Shown here: one piece after another, positions 31,301-64,000 of the stretch | Position numbering within the stretch: the first letter of the stretch is position 1 | How the letters are laid out: every line of letters begins with the position of its first letter | DNA from: Ridgeia piscesae | Taxonomy: Eukaryota; Annelida; Polychaeta; Sabellida; Siboglinidae | Length of the DNA stretch: 64,000 nucleotides | Direction: 5' to 3' | Assembly: GCA_025642075.2 (NCBI GenBank) | Contig: JAODUO010000063.1 | Span: 172,501 to 236,500, forward strand | Translations under genes and position numbers: made by a program | The notes under the pieces: generated by a model | Seen by the model: the letters and a program-made list of their open reading frames with translations, nothing else | Told to the model about the DNA's origin: nothing | Database searches by the model: none

Positions 31301-31993
31301 ACAGGGAAATGGCTTTCAAAGTTTGTACTTTTGTACCAACTGGTCATTGGTTTATGCAGTATTGGGATCAGCCGCCGAGTCAAAACGTGGGCAAAATATA
31401 AAGTGTAGGCTTTAGCATCAATTATTTACACTAGTGCTTTCTATCTGATTTACAAATAAAAGTACATAGTAATAATAATAGCGTACTAATAATATAGGGT
31501 TCTAGTTGTTAATAAAGTTATATATAATGTAATCCAATTGTAATGTTAAACTACACAATGACATAAACATTCAATAAACTTATAATGTGGTGAGCCAAAT
31601 TCACTAGCATCTGACTTGTGATCGTCAAATTATAGTAAAAAAATTAATCAATAATGGGTTAACAAGCCACGTTGTGCCTGTGACATTTATTTATCGTAAT
31701 TTACCCCCCCCCCGGTCCAGGAAGGGACTAGTGAGTGGGTGTGTGATGTCTTTGTACTGACGTACCATTTCAGGATTAGATACCATTAGGTGCACGTCGA
31801 GGAAAGCTTTTGGCAGTGCCAAACGTAAGCTGTTCACCACCGGTGGGCCGATTGTTAGATTCGGCACAAAATGTCCGTCCATCACGTCTAAGTGTAGAAA
31901 ATCTGCCCCATTTTTTAACAGCTCTTGGCATTGAGCAGACAAATTGGCAAGGTCTGCATTTAAAATGGATGGTCCAATTTTACTCAGCAACAT
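28355..31993 (-). CDS. RPE: ribulose-phosphate 3-epimerase, complete, five exons
   Basis: This cytosolic enzyme of the non-oxidative pentose phosphate pathway interconverts ribulose-5-phosphate and xylulose-5-phosphate. Minus-strand exons in order: 31993-31766, 31116-31009, 30728-30594, 29890-29804, 28480-28355. All are whole codons with AG/GT borders, giving 76+36+45+29+41 = 227 aa, close to the usual metazoan length of about 228. Visible TIM-barrel motifs: SILNADLA at the N-terminus, [13 protein letters not shown] (metal ligands H34 and D36), FLDVHLMV (H68), [18 protein letters not shown] (D173) and NMIVSGSAV (phosphate binding). The start ATG at 31993 opens directly into [12 protein letters not shown], as expected. 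All catalytic residues are present, so it should be active. A pentanucleotide array lies about 300 bp upstream of the start. Confidence 0.97.
29465..29700 (+). mobile_element. tRNA-derived SINE, copy 4 (diverged, body only)
   Basis: Family body matches include TAGTTCACTCAGTTATATAGATG, CCCAGAGAAGTTGAGATGGTG and TTTGAATAAACAAGTTTGCC. The head is missing and the tail is diverged. It lies in the last intron of the epimerase gene, in the opposite orientation. Confidence 0.65.
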
Positions 31994-32289
31994 CTTCGAG
32001 GAGATTGTTAGAACACGAAATGTTCTCCGACAAATTCTACGCGAATTTACAACATAACGTATCAGCGCCCTCTTGTGAGTAACTATATGAGGCCCCCTAT
32101 ATGACGAGTGCCGCCATCTCTCGAATGAAGGTGCTACACCCTGGATCGGCGTATCATACAATCGTAAAGCCTCTACAGTTGAGCCCCAGTAGAATCGAAC
32201 AAATGTCGTGGGTTTTGCACCCTATAATTATAGCCCGAAATACAAATAATTATGACGACATGGAACCATGAACACTAAATGGCAACAGT

Positions 32290-32444
32290 ACGATGCGATG
32301 CGATGCGATGCGATGCGATGCGATGCGATGCGATGCGATGCGATGCGATGCGATGCGATGCGATGCGATGCGATGCGATGCGATGCGATGCGATGCGATG
32401 CGATGCGATGCGATGCGATGCGATGCGATGCGATGCGATGCGAT
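32290..32444. repeat. (CGATG)n pentanucleotide array, about 155 bp
   Basis: Some 30 uninterrupted GATGC/CGATG units. Five-base periodicity keeps several frames open and fuses the downstream LINE frame into an artificial long ORF starting at 32279. Confidence 0.98.
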
Positions 32445-34314
32445 TACTGGCTACAAGCAAAAGCATTCATTCCCTGGCTTTAAATCAGCAACACGTACCT
32501 AACAACTTTAACCACTTTTACGCCCGCTTCGACCGCCAGAATTTGACGCCTACACCTGTCAGCGTCCCAGACCCTGCTGTGCCACTCCCTCCACCCTTCA
32601 ATGTTCAAGAGCACGAGGTGAGGAAGCTACTCAAACAACAGAGCAGCAGGAAAGCAGCTGGTCCGGACAACGTTTCCACATCAACTTTGAAATACTGCGC
32701 TAATGAATTAGCAACTGTATTAATTTTACAGACTTTTAACGCCTCTCTCAATCTGCACATTGTTCCAGTCTGTTTTAAGGCAGCAAGCATAATTCCGGTA
32801 CCGAAGAAGCCGAAAGCGACCGCGCTGAATGACTTCCGCCCCGTGGCTCTGACGTCAGTGGTGATGAAGGTGTTTGAGCGATTGGTACTGAGATATCTGA
32901 AGTCGGTCACCAACTCCAGCATGGATTCACTGCAGTTCGCGTACAGGGAGAACAGATGCACCGATGATGCTGTTGCATTCGCCCTGCATTTTGTGATGCA
33001 GCTAGCACTTGGATTATCCGAACACATATGCACGCATCCTCTTCATTGACTACAGTTCCGCCTTCAATACGGTCATCCCTCAGCAACTGTACGACAAACT
33101 TCAGTTGCTGTCACTTGACCCATCAATGTGTTACTGGCTTCTGGACTTTTTACTACAGCGATCACAGGTTTTTAAGATGAACAGTATAGTTTCCAGTACA
33201 ATTATCATGAACACGGGGACTCCTCAGGGATGTGTACTTTCCCTATTGCTATAACCTCTGTTTACAAATGGCCGTGTTTCACTTCACTCTTCTGTACCAT
33301 TGCTAAAGTTTGCAGATGACACTACATTAGTAGGGCTGGTGTCGGACTCAGATGAGTCTGAATACTGCCATGAATTTAGCAGCCTGGTGTCGTGGTGTGA
33401 CACTAACAACCTACAACTGAATGCGTCCAAAACTCGAGAGATTATCGTAGGTTTTAGGGGAAAAAACCACTTGCTCCCATTATTGTTAACGGCGACTCTA
33501 TCGAAAGGGTGGACTGTTTTAAATTCCTAGGTACGATAATATCAAGTGACTTAGCTTGGGAAAACAACACAGACGCTGTCGTCAAAAAGGCCCAACAAAG
33601 ACTGTTCTTCCTGCGCCAACTAAAGAAGTTCGGGCTGAGGAGAGAAACTCTTGTTCAGTTCTATCGTTCTGCTATTGAGAGTATTCTTACATTCTCAATA
33701 TGTTTATGGTTGTGCGGCATCAGCCGGCGCCAGAGGGGCAGGCTTGACAGAGTGGTGAAAACAGCTTCCAAAATTGTCGGTAGTGAACTCACCTCTCTAA
33801 CAGCCATACATAAAGACAGATCCAAAAAAAGAGCCTGGAAAATTATCTCAGACCAAACTCACCCCGCCCATTATCATTTCGATCTATTACCGTCAGGCAA
33901 ACGCTATAGATGCATCCGTACGAAAACAAATCGCTTTAGAAATAGTTTTTACCCAAGTGCCGTAGCAGCCTTATCAGGAATGAAATTTAGAACGTAGATG
34001 TAAAGACCCTGGAAACTTGGCTGTTTTCGCCGCTCTGGCGGAATTGTTATTTTTCTGGCGCTGGTTGGTATGGCTGAGCCGTACGCGTGTGGGGTGTGGG
34101 TGTACCTATTCTCAGTAGCAGATCGGTGGTGCTGAGCAACAATCTTCTCTTCTCCTGAAATTTTAGCTTAACTTAATAATTGTATAAATATATATTTTTA
34201 AACAAAATTGGACGCATTCAATTGTAATTGTAAATATAATTTTAAATTATATTTTAGTCCTCTTATAATGTATGTTTACTAATTTAAATTATATTTTTAG
34301 AAGATAATTTATTC

Positions 34315-34370
<56 letters not shown>

Positions 34371-34384
34371 CAATGTTAATGGAC

Positions 34385-34439
<55 letters not shown>

Positions 34440-34556
34440 AACTAGTTTACACCACAATTATTGTTAAATAGATAATCTATTATTTTAATTTTTTCTTTAT
34501 TTATTTATTATATTTAAAAAAATAAAGAACAAATTATGTACAATGTATATCTTATA

Positions 34557-34612
<56 letters not shown>

Positions 34613-34747
34613 TATATTTATTTGCCATATTTCATTTTATTGTATATATATAGGCACTATATGAGTCAACGCCAGACTACATTCCAATTCATCATATAAT
34701 GTATGTTGAATATGGCAATAAAGCTTTATTATTATTATTATTATTAA
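32445..34747 (+). mobile_element. non-LTR retrotransposon (CR1/Rex-like), 5'-truncated, frameshifted
   Basis: Polymerase motifs appear in order: SSRKAAGPDNVS, IIPVPKKPKATALNDFRPVA, SLQFAYRENRCTDDAVAFAL, ILFIDYSSAFNTV, NTGTPQGCVLS, KFADDTTLVG (intact catalytic FADD), DCFKFLGTIISSDL and GRLDRVVKTASKIVG, ending near 33995. Frame changes near 33010-33045 and 33500-33530 and a TAA at 33252 break the ORF. The 3' region is AT-rich with three microsatellites and ends in AATAAAGCTTTATTATTATT. The endonuclease part is missing. The clade is judged from motif style, not from a tree. Confidence 0.9.
34318..34610. repeat. three (AT)n microsatellites inside the LINE 3' region
   Basis: AT runs at about 34318-34366, 34387-34436 and 34556-34610. 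Confidence 0.95.
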
Positions 34748-34859
34748 TCTTTGTGAATGTGGTCTGCCGTTTCCGCGCGGTCTGCCAATTGTGGCCCGCC
34801 TTTTAGTATGCCCCCACTTTATCCACTAGGTGGCGACGTTGTCGGGGGCCATAACCAAC

Positions 34860-35069
34860 ATGCAAGTAAACAATTGTTCGAGTTTTAACTTTACCGATTT
34901 CGTTAAACTTCACAAAGTTCAACTTGAAGACTCTGCGGTTCCTGATAAATGCTGGCCTGCCCTGTTTGAGAAATTGGTCTGCCTACGTATTAGTCATGTC
35001 ACACATGCTTATATTATCGCTCAGTTCAGCATGGTTGTTGACGTGAACCAACCGAGAAGACGGCATTGA
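34860..35069 (+). CDS. orphan exon-like ORF resembling the N-terminus of TTLL12
   Basis: From the first ATG (34860; a stop lies at 34827) the frame encodes about 69 residues. The part FTDFVKLHKVQLEDSAVP then WPALFEKLV follows the pattern F..LH...L..S.VP...W..L..KL near the N-terminus of TTLL12-type tubulin tyrosine ligase-like proteins. The remainder (from about 34978) does not clearly continue that match. No later TTLL12 exon is visible before the carrier gene. It may be a first exon whose remainder is displaced, a partial duplicate, or a chance match. Confidence 0.35.
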   Translation: MQVNNCSSFNFTDFVKLHKVQLEDSAVPDKCWPALFEKLVCLRISHVTHAYIIAQFSMVVDVNQPRRRH

Positions 35070-35439
35070 TTTGACAGATGAGACCCAGGAAGCATGTGTG
35101 CTTCATAACTCAAGTTCATCGTCATTGAATGTCTAAAATGAGATACATATGTATCTATTTATAGAAAGTTTGAGTGTAAATTTTGAGTACACTTTACAAT
35201 AAACTGTTTAGGCGGTGTTAAACCAATCTCACTGAGACGGTAGACCTATTTGCACTGTATTCCTATTTCGTGAACAGGTATACAAAAAGCGCTCATTACC
35301 GTCCAATAAAAACATTTAGCATTAATTGCATTCATTATCTGTTTGACATACTATAATTTAGATCAGGCCTAAACACTTAATAATTGGTCGTGGACCAAAA
35401 CCGAAACATGTTTCGAACACACATTCTCATGCACGCAAA

Positions 35440-35925
35440 CACACATGCACGCACGCACGCACGCACACACGCACACGCACGCACGCACGCACGCATATAC
35501 ACACGTACACACGCACGAACGGACGCACGCACATACGGACACACGCGGGCGGGCGGGTGGACGCGCGGACGGACGGGCGGACGGACGGCACGCACGCACG
35601 CACGCACGCACGCATACACGCACGCACGCACGCACGCACGCATACACACACGTTCACACACACGCACACACGCACGCATACACACACGTACACACGCACG
35701 AACGGACGCACGAACGGACGCACACACGCACGGATGGACGGACGCACGCACATACGGACACACACACACGCTCGCACGGACGGACGGACGCGCGGGCGGG
35801 CGGGTGGGTGGGCGGGCGGGCGGACGCACGCACGCACACACACACACGCACCACGGTCGGTCGGTCGGACGCACGCAGGCACGCACGAACGAACGCGCAC
35901 GCGCACGCGCGCGCACGCCCGCCCG
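35440..35925. repeat. (CGCA)n-type degenerate tetranucleotide array, about 490 bp
   Basis: ACGC/ACGG/GGCG tetramer tract with CA-rich variants. It gives several long artificial Arg/Thr/His ORFs on both strands. Confidence 0.95.
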
Positions 35926-35939
35926 CGTCCCCCTAAAAA

Positions 35940-36442
35940 ATCAAAAGAGAGTTAGAGACACGTTGTTTAGGCCTACAACTTGGGTGTAAACACCTTAACA
36001 CCACTTCTGCATTACACAGACCATGGGTCTGTAGGTACGTTATAAAGCATGTCATAGTTTCTCTTATCTCATTGCTGGGCTTTCTAGTACCGATATGATA
36101 ACCACAAAAGCATGACGTATTAATTATAATAATTAACTCCTGTCACCTCTATTGAGTGTAGTTTCATTGAAAGCCCTATAGAAAGATATGTACAGGTTCA
36201 CGCATGAAGTGCAGCATTAACAAGTTGTAGACCCCGTAGCTCTTTTGTATACGTTGGTAGAGCGACTATTAACATACGTATAGCAAGGTTAACTATCAGT
36301 TTGTAACCGTTAGACCGACGCAGTGTGTTGCAATTCTGGAACAATACTTAGATTCGCTACACCGTCCGTATTGAGCCGTCCGTGTTGAGAAGCGGTATTT
36401 CAGCTACAGAGATTATACGTTCAACGAAAGTGTCCAGTTACC
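35940..36442. other. no gene recognised; possible upstream region of the carrier gene
   Basis: Unique-looking sequence without recognisable ORFs. The last part could be the 5' UTR of the exon ending at the ATG described at 36443. Confidence 0.4.
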
Positions 36443-36445
36443 ATG
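36443..36445 (+). other. candidate first coding exon of the aspartate/glutamate carrier: ATG placed directly against a splice donor
   Basis: The sequence CCAGTTACCATG is followed immediately by the consensus donor GTAAGT. Splicing to the phase-0 exon at 37914 would give M-EERFGVVSK.., in frame with the carrier. Vertebrate members also have a very short first coding exon. This is one of two or three possible starts, and RNA data are needed. Confidence 0.35.
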
Positions 36446-36964
36446 GTAAGTTATTGGTTTACTCTCTCCTGTTTCGTGTGGTCGTGGGTCATGTGATTGG
36501 ATGGTGCGTTTACAGTTATGATATAAGCAGCAACGTGTTGACGGAGACAATAGAACGGGATTACGTCTGATTAGAACTACTGAAGGACACGAGTGATGAT
36601 ATTCTATGCGCGGTTACGTGAGGCAAAGAATGCCAACACTGTGCGCTAGTCCTCCTCTTGAGCGGCCCCTCTCAACATCGTCCACCCACCAACAGCGGCC
36701 ACATTTCCATTGCACTGAGCGTGTCATCATTAGAATACTACACGTACTGTAGGCCTATAGTTGTGTATGTTAAACGGAATTTGAGCGTGCGCTCGTATGC
36801 GTGCGTGCGTGCGTGGTGATGTTCGGTCATGTGCGTGTGGTCTTGTATGCGTTTGTGTAAGGGTGGTGGGCGCGTACGAGAAAACGAACGTGTTTGTGCG
36901 CACGTGATTCTAGTTATGCGTTTTGTATATCTACTTTTGACGAGGGAGTCCGACAATTCCAACA

Positions 36965-37223
<259 letters not shown>

Positions 37224-37732
37224 CGCAATTAGACATACCACGATAAAAACAATTGCTTTTCATATGTGGATAATTGATTTTCATAAATACCTACCTAGAC
37301 GTGCATTAATTGTATTGCATGTTAATATTAATTGTTCCCTTAGAAAGCAAATTACCTGTCAATTGTTTGTTAATTTAGCTCTGAAATACTAAAACGAGCA
37401 AGCGCAATCACGAAACAACGTTCACAATGATTGACAATGACACTTAGCCTTTGGGGTCTTCGAGTTCAGAATTATGATGAATAGGCGCAGACCTATGTAG
37501 ATGGTCTAAATAATTATGCAATAATACTGTGATGTCATGCTTGAAACTTGGCTAAGCCAGTGCATGTCAAAGGTCATACAATATTATTAATGTTACTTAT
37601 AAGAATGGGGTGTGATAACGGCCGCCTACGCGTGTTTACTTGAAAAGGTTATTGTTTACCGCGTGTATATGAAGCGGACCCGGATGATGTTTGCCCGGTT
37701 GGCACACCTTCTCCGACGCGCTGTCAGTCCGA

Positions 37733-37757
37733 CCAATCAGCGACGTCGTTTCACGTG
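37733..37757 (+). promoter_or_regulatory. possible proximal promoter elements: CCAAT box and CACGTG E-box
   Basis: A locally GC-richer stretch (about 37620-37790) contains CCAATCAG at 37733 and CACGTG at 37752, followed by an ATG at 37774 and a GTATGT donor at about 37802. This looks like a core promoter and noncoding first exon. From that ATG the strong donor gives the wrong phase for the exon at 37914, so translation would start at an internal Met (37962) instead. Confidence 0.4.
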
Positions 37758-37913
37758 ATCAGCCGTCTTCGGCATGGACGGCTACCGGCGAAATGTTGTG
37801 CGTATGTCTGCTGAGAATAAATCGTAACAAAAATGCCAAACATTACATTATATGAACTTTTTATTAATACGCACTGTTAGGTAACATGTTGACACGTAAT
37901 GTATGTTTTTCAG

Positions 37914-59468
<21,555 letters not shown>

Positions 59469-60459
59469 TCCTAGGGACTGGATCATCCATCACCACTGCT
59501 AGTGATCCATTAATCTGGATCATCCACGGATCAGGATGTGGGTTAGAATTACTGCTTGCATCAGGATAATCCATTACGCATGCTTTAGGTCAGCTCATAT
59601 GTTTGTAAAGTCAGACTTTTTGTGGGTCTAGCATCCGTTGAAACCCCCCATAAATATAGGGATTGCGTTTTTTTACAAAACAAAATGGCTGTTGGTGTTA
59701 GTTGCATTAACAGACGTTTTGTTCATTGTTGGACAGATATAGGAAATATGCTTACCCTATTATGTACGGTGACAACCCATCCACTGTAATACAAAGATTT
59801 TAATTTAATACTTGAGACAAATTTTTTGACTTTGCAAACTTATGGTTACACAATGCGGTGATGTAAATACATTGGAATATGGCAGAGATTGAGGATAATA
59901 TAAACATTAGAATATGCAAGGTTGTGTGTGTGTGTGTGTGTGTGTGTCTGTGTGCGTGTGTGCGTGCGTGCGTGCATGTGTGTGCTGTCTGTGGCGATTA
60001 TCGATTCAGTTGGCTCGTGTGATGACAGAGTTCTTGGAAATGGAGAATTTGACGAAGAATTCTCATACAGGTGTGAGCGTGGGTTGTCCTCATGTCTTGT
60101 TGGCGTGATTTAGACAATGGCATTTGGTGTTGTCATTGATGTACTGCACTGTCGGTGATTTAGTTAACAACTTGTTATCCGACGTGGGTACATGAAAATC
60201 ACATTGGAACACTTGACAGCCCATATGAATGAGAGGAACACTTGCATATGCTTATTTATGTGATATTTCTTGCCAGGCCCACTCAGCTTGGGTGCACAAT
60301 GTGGCAATAGCACAAGTAGTGGTGGCCTCTGAGGCCTGTCCTTTCCAGTAGTAAAATTACACAGGAAACGTTCTTTAAGTTAAATCACATATCCGCAAAA
60401 CTACTGTGATTATGTAGTGATATTTTTCCAGTTGCCCTGTTACCTCTGAGGCAACTAGA
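59469..60459. other. 3' flank of the carrier gene (UTR candidate), no gene recognised
   Basis: Follows the TAG at 59466. Contains a short TG/TGCG tract at about 59921-59983. I see no ORF with a domain. Confidence 0.5.
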
Positions 60460-60479
60460 GAACATCTGAAGGTGATCTC

Positions 60480-60721
60480 TCTGTTTTCCTGCCTCCCTGT
60501 CTCTCCATCTGTAGGTCTGTCTGTCTGTCTGTCTCTCCCTCTCTCTCTCCCCGTCTCTCTCTCTCTCTGTCTCCCTCTCCTCCACCTCTCTCTCTCTTTT
60601 GATTTTGTAATGTCTCTTTTCCGTCATTCCCTGTTTTTTCTCCCAACTTACTCTCTCTCTGTCTCTCCCTCCCTCTCTCTGTCCCTCTCTCTCTCATGCT
60701 TGTTCACTCCCCCTTCTCTCT

Positions 60722-60804
<83 letters not shown>
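60480..60804. repeat. (CT)n-rich microsatellite region
   Basis: CT dinucleotide and CTGT/CTCC variants, densest from 60715 to 60804. Ser/Leu and Glu/Arg ORFs over it are artefacts. Confidence 0.95.
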
Positions 60805-60806
<2 letters not shown>

Positions 60807-60889
60807 GCCTCCCAAACTATCCATCTCTCCCTTAATTTCTCAAGAGACTCTTCAAAAATAGATGAAATCACTGAACGTAAAATATTTTC

Positions 60890-63800
60890 TTAGAAATGAT
60901 GCTCCATGGAACAAAGTTGGCACTGGCGAAACATCACTGGATAGTTGCAGTATTTATAGTGAATCACTAGCTGATGTGTGTTTGACCAACATGTTATACA
61001 TGTGCATAGCATTAGCGTTAGCATAAGAGTCTGACTCTGATAGTTCCGCTTGTAGTCTTCAGTAACGCGGACCGTATGTGACGATTTCTGCGATATTTGA
61101 CACTGATATTTCAAGTGGTTACACCACGTTATGTATTATATTGAGGAGAACTATTTCTCCGTGGCATCTTGCTTTTAGGCGCAGAGTTTGAAATGTGATT
61201 GCTATGCTTAATTATAAGTTGTTTGTAATGTGTGCAAGATGTGCCACTTAATCACGAGTTAAATTTGCTGGAGAATTGTGTGGTTAATTAATGTGTGAGT
61301 GTGACATGGTTTGTAGTTTAATTTCCCTTTCGACACTGTGCAGAGATAGCATTGAAAATGCTTCATAAATAAGTATTAATGAAGACGTTTTTAACAAATA
61401 GATTGGTATTCTAAGAGACTGCACAGACGCTTGTTTTGTGAGGTCATGGTGAAAGCTCACGTAGTTCATGAACCGACTGAGCATTGGAAATGTAATTTAT
61501 CACAAAAATAATTAATATTTGTTGAGCTGTGCAGACATTTACTTTTGTGCTTATTGTATTTTGCAACTTGCAAACTTAACAGTTAAATTTTAAACAAATG
61601 TTTTTCGCACAACAAATGTTGTATTGACTGTAGTTTGTTTTGAGGAGAAAACACTCTGCATGATAAATGTTCATTCCTGGCATACTTTGCTCAAGAATAC
61701 GCATCATTTTGCTGTTTTGGCGATTAGGATTAGGACTGATCATGTTAAGTCATTAACCATAATTCGAGCAGCTGTTTTTAAAACCGCTCTTAATGGATGG
61801 GGTTGTATTGAGAAAGTCCTTACACTAGATCATTTTATACATTCATACATTTATTCCAATTTAAAATGATCTGTTGAAAAATACAATACCAAAATAGCAC
61901 GGTACTGTACTGCCAGAAAGTAACTGGTACATTCACTTTAAAATTAATTGTTGTACATTAGGGTCTATCTAATAGGCAACAGCACACCCAATTGTCAATC
62001 AAAAGTAACATTCTGTAATAATCCATAATCCATTATTAATCCTCTAGGCGACAAAACATTAAATTTGATTGACACTTGGGAGTGCTTTCACCTGATAGGT
62101 AGACAATAATGTACACAGGTGAATTTCAAAGAACTGCCAGTTACTTTTTGGGAGTACTGTATGTGTGATATTTGGAAGCTGTGTCGAGATGGATGACTGT
62201 GTTTTGTGTGTGAAAGTGCCATCGTTAATGGACATGCGAAGCTTGGATAGGCTTAAATAGAGCAAATTTGGTAGTACTCTAAAGAGACTGTAGTTTAGCA
62301 TTGCAGATCGACGAAAAACATTTGGCTATAATGTCTGTCTGAGATGTTCCTAATAAATTGTCAAAATTCCTAACCTTTTGAAAAATTGCCAATTCCGGTT
62401 TTGCAACATATATATATAACTCGACCAATTCAAAAGTCTGTGAGTATAAATAACAAGTTTAACTTGATGTGGAAGTTCTGTGAATCTCAAGTGCTATAAT
62501 AGGCCATGTGCGGTATTATGAATTGTCACGGCAGTTATGATTTTGTCTAGTCTTGTAACTCGGTTATACGCTGTTGTGTGCTACGCACGTTTAATGTAAA
62601 GATGTTGCAAATACCATAAACCAGATATATTTTTAACACAATGCTAACTTGATATTATTTTCAGTAGTTGCCACATTGAACGTTTGATGTGTAATCTAGT
62701 TGGCACATATTTAGGAAGCGATGTTTGACATAGTAGTACTAAATTTAAGGATTCCCATATGACATGATTTTTCCATCATCAAGTGACACTAAGCTGTTAC
62801 ACTTGGCTGCTATTTTAATCTATCCTGATAGAAGGCTGACAGCTATTTCAATTATAGATGCAACTGGTTTACAGCATCTTTTCATAAATGTCGCGGTTGT
62901 TCTTATGGTGTATTTACGTTGTTTTTGTGGGTGGTGTCACATTTTTTGTTTTTGCGAAAGGTTTTTACTTTACGTGGAGCTTTGCATGCATGTTTGTCAT
63001 TTTTTTTTCCGTTTTAGCAGGTGGCTTTTATAAGAGGTGAAATCTGTGCACATGAGGCCATAACATATCGCTACACTAGTGTAAATGTGGCATAGATCTG
63101 TTTATTGTGGGCTGTGTTTATTGCATTATGATGTAACACTTGTGTTTATTTTCAACGTCCACGCATGCGTGTCGATAACAGCAAGTGTATATGCTATACT
63201 ATAGTTTACATTAGGCGCCGTTGTACAATTATTATATGTCATTTGTTACGTTTTGTTTTTATAGTTTGGTAGGTGTTTCTATACACTGCTAGTTAGTGGC
63301 CTTGCTGGTGATAATTATTGTAATGTTGGTTCACATTTACGGTGGTAGGAGAGCGGAACAATGCAAAGGAAATAAAAACTGCTATGTTTTTGTGATGAAG
63401 TTTTAGTTTCAGGGATAATCAGACATGGAGTGATAATAATGCAATTTGGCCAGTTCGCAATCATACGTACCTTAGTACCAGATGATGTTAGTAAGCATAA
63501 TATCCAGTTGTTTTGATAGCTTTCGTTGCCGCCCCAAATTGGAGTGGTTTGGATGATATGCATCATTTTGTGCTGTGTCGTGTATTGTAAGAGTTACACA
63601 TTTCGGCATTTCGAATCGTTACTGCATCGTAAACGGGTTAGCGTGTCTATAAATTATGTAAATACCACGAACCACGAATATGGTTGAAGTGCGGTGGTAT
63701 GTTGTGTTTCCACTGAATTAGTTGTACTTAGACCCATTTATTATGTTGATCGACGAAAATGGGTCTGCCAAATCCAGCTATCTTTCTAATGGTTGTATTC

Positions 63801-64000
63801 TTGCAAACGTTTCAAAATATTAACTCTGAAGGATATTAAATGCAGTGCATCTTCAATGTGTTCGTTGTTCTCTCGCGAACATCGTATTAAAAAGCCCGAA
63901 TAGACAGGCTTGGTTTAAAAATAAGATTTACAAATTAACCTGATCTTTTACGGGTGGACTATACAGAGAGGAGTACTCGTTGACATGAGACCTTTGACCA
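60890..64000. other. no gene recognised to the end of the window
   Basis: AT-rich sequence with only short ORFs on both strands (longest about 89 codons, 62764-63033) and no recognisable domain, RNA gene or known repeat. It may be intergenic or the intron of a gene beyond the window. Confidence 0.5.

Noticed and set aside
31691..31765. Extension of epimerase exon 1 past 31766 ([10 protein letters not shown]..)
   Set aside because: It crosses a GTACGT donor; splicing at 31766 joins in frame to the conserved [10 protein letters not shown] segment.
32279..33049. 256-codon ORF starting in the CGATG array
   Set aside because: The first part is microsatellite and the rest is LINE polymerase; not a host gene.

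Overview
This is a window of animal nuclear DNA. It holds small coding exons with GT..AG introns, non-LTR retrotransposon remnants, a tRNA-derived SINE family, fold-back DNA elements, and very many long microsatellites. I see no bacterial operon, CRISPR array, phage or plasmid module. The gene set and repeat style suit a marine invertebrate, most likely a lophotrochozoan such as a mollusc. That placement is inference; no single marker proves it.

Layout. (1) 1-6365: a tetraspanin-like gene on + (TM2, TM3, CCG and PVSCC loop exons, TM4), interrupted by a CR1/Jockey-like LINE fragment, a palindromic TIR element and huge simple repeats. Its CCG exon carries an in-frame TGA. (2) 6450-11330: repeats (RTE LINE, SINE, microsatellites), no clear gene. 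(3) 11592-13139, minus: a single-exon, GC-rich iduronate-2-sulfatase-like gene with signal peptide and complete active site. (4) 13140-20083: mostly repeats and unassigned sequence. (5) 20084-25042, plus: the 3' five exons of a gene I do not recognise, ending in a coiled coil and split by an RTE LINE; just downstream lie two inverted hammerhead-ribozyme-like motifs of Penelope type. (6) 28355-31993, minus: a complete five-exon ribulose-5-phosphate 3-epimerase (227 aa). (7) 32290-34747: a pentanucleotide array followed by a CR1/Rex-like LINE; then a short TTLL12-like piece. (8) 36443 or 37914 to 59468, plus: an almost complete calcium-binding mitochondrial aspartate/glutamate carrier (aralar/citrin, SLC25A12/13 type) with sixteen phase-consistent exons. 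One conserved exon expected between 53399 and 55110 is not visible. (9) 59469-64000: no gene recognised.

The genes are unrelated neighbours rather than a pathway: a membrane organiser, a lysosomal hydrolase, a pentose phosphate enzyme and a mitochondrial carrier. The most interesting points are the broken tetraspanin frame, the missing carrier exon next to a duplicated splice junction and a minisatellite whose units each begin with a consensus splice donor, transposable elements abutting several splice acceptors, the hammerhead-like pair, and several apparently unnamed repeat families. I did not find a convincing new multi-gene biological system.
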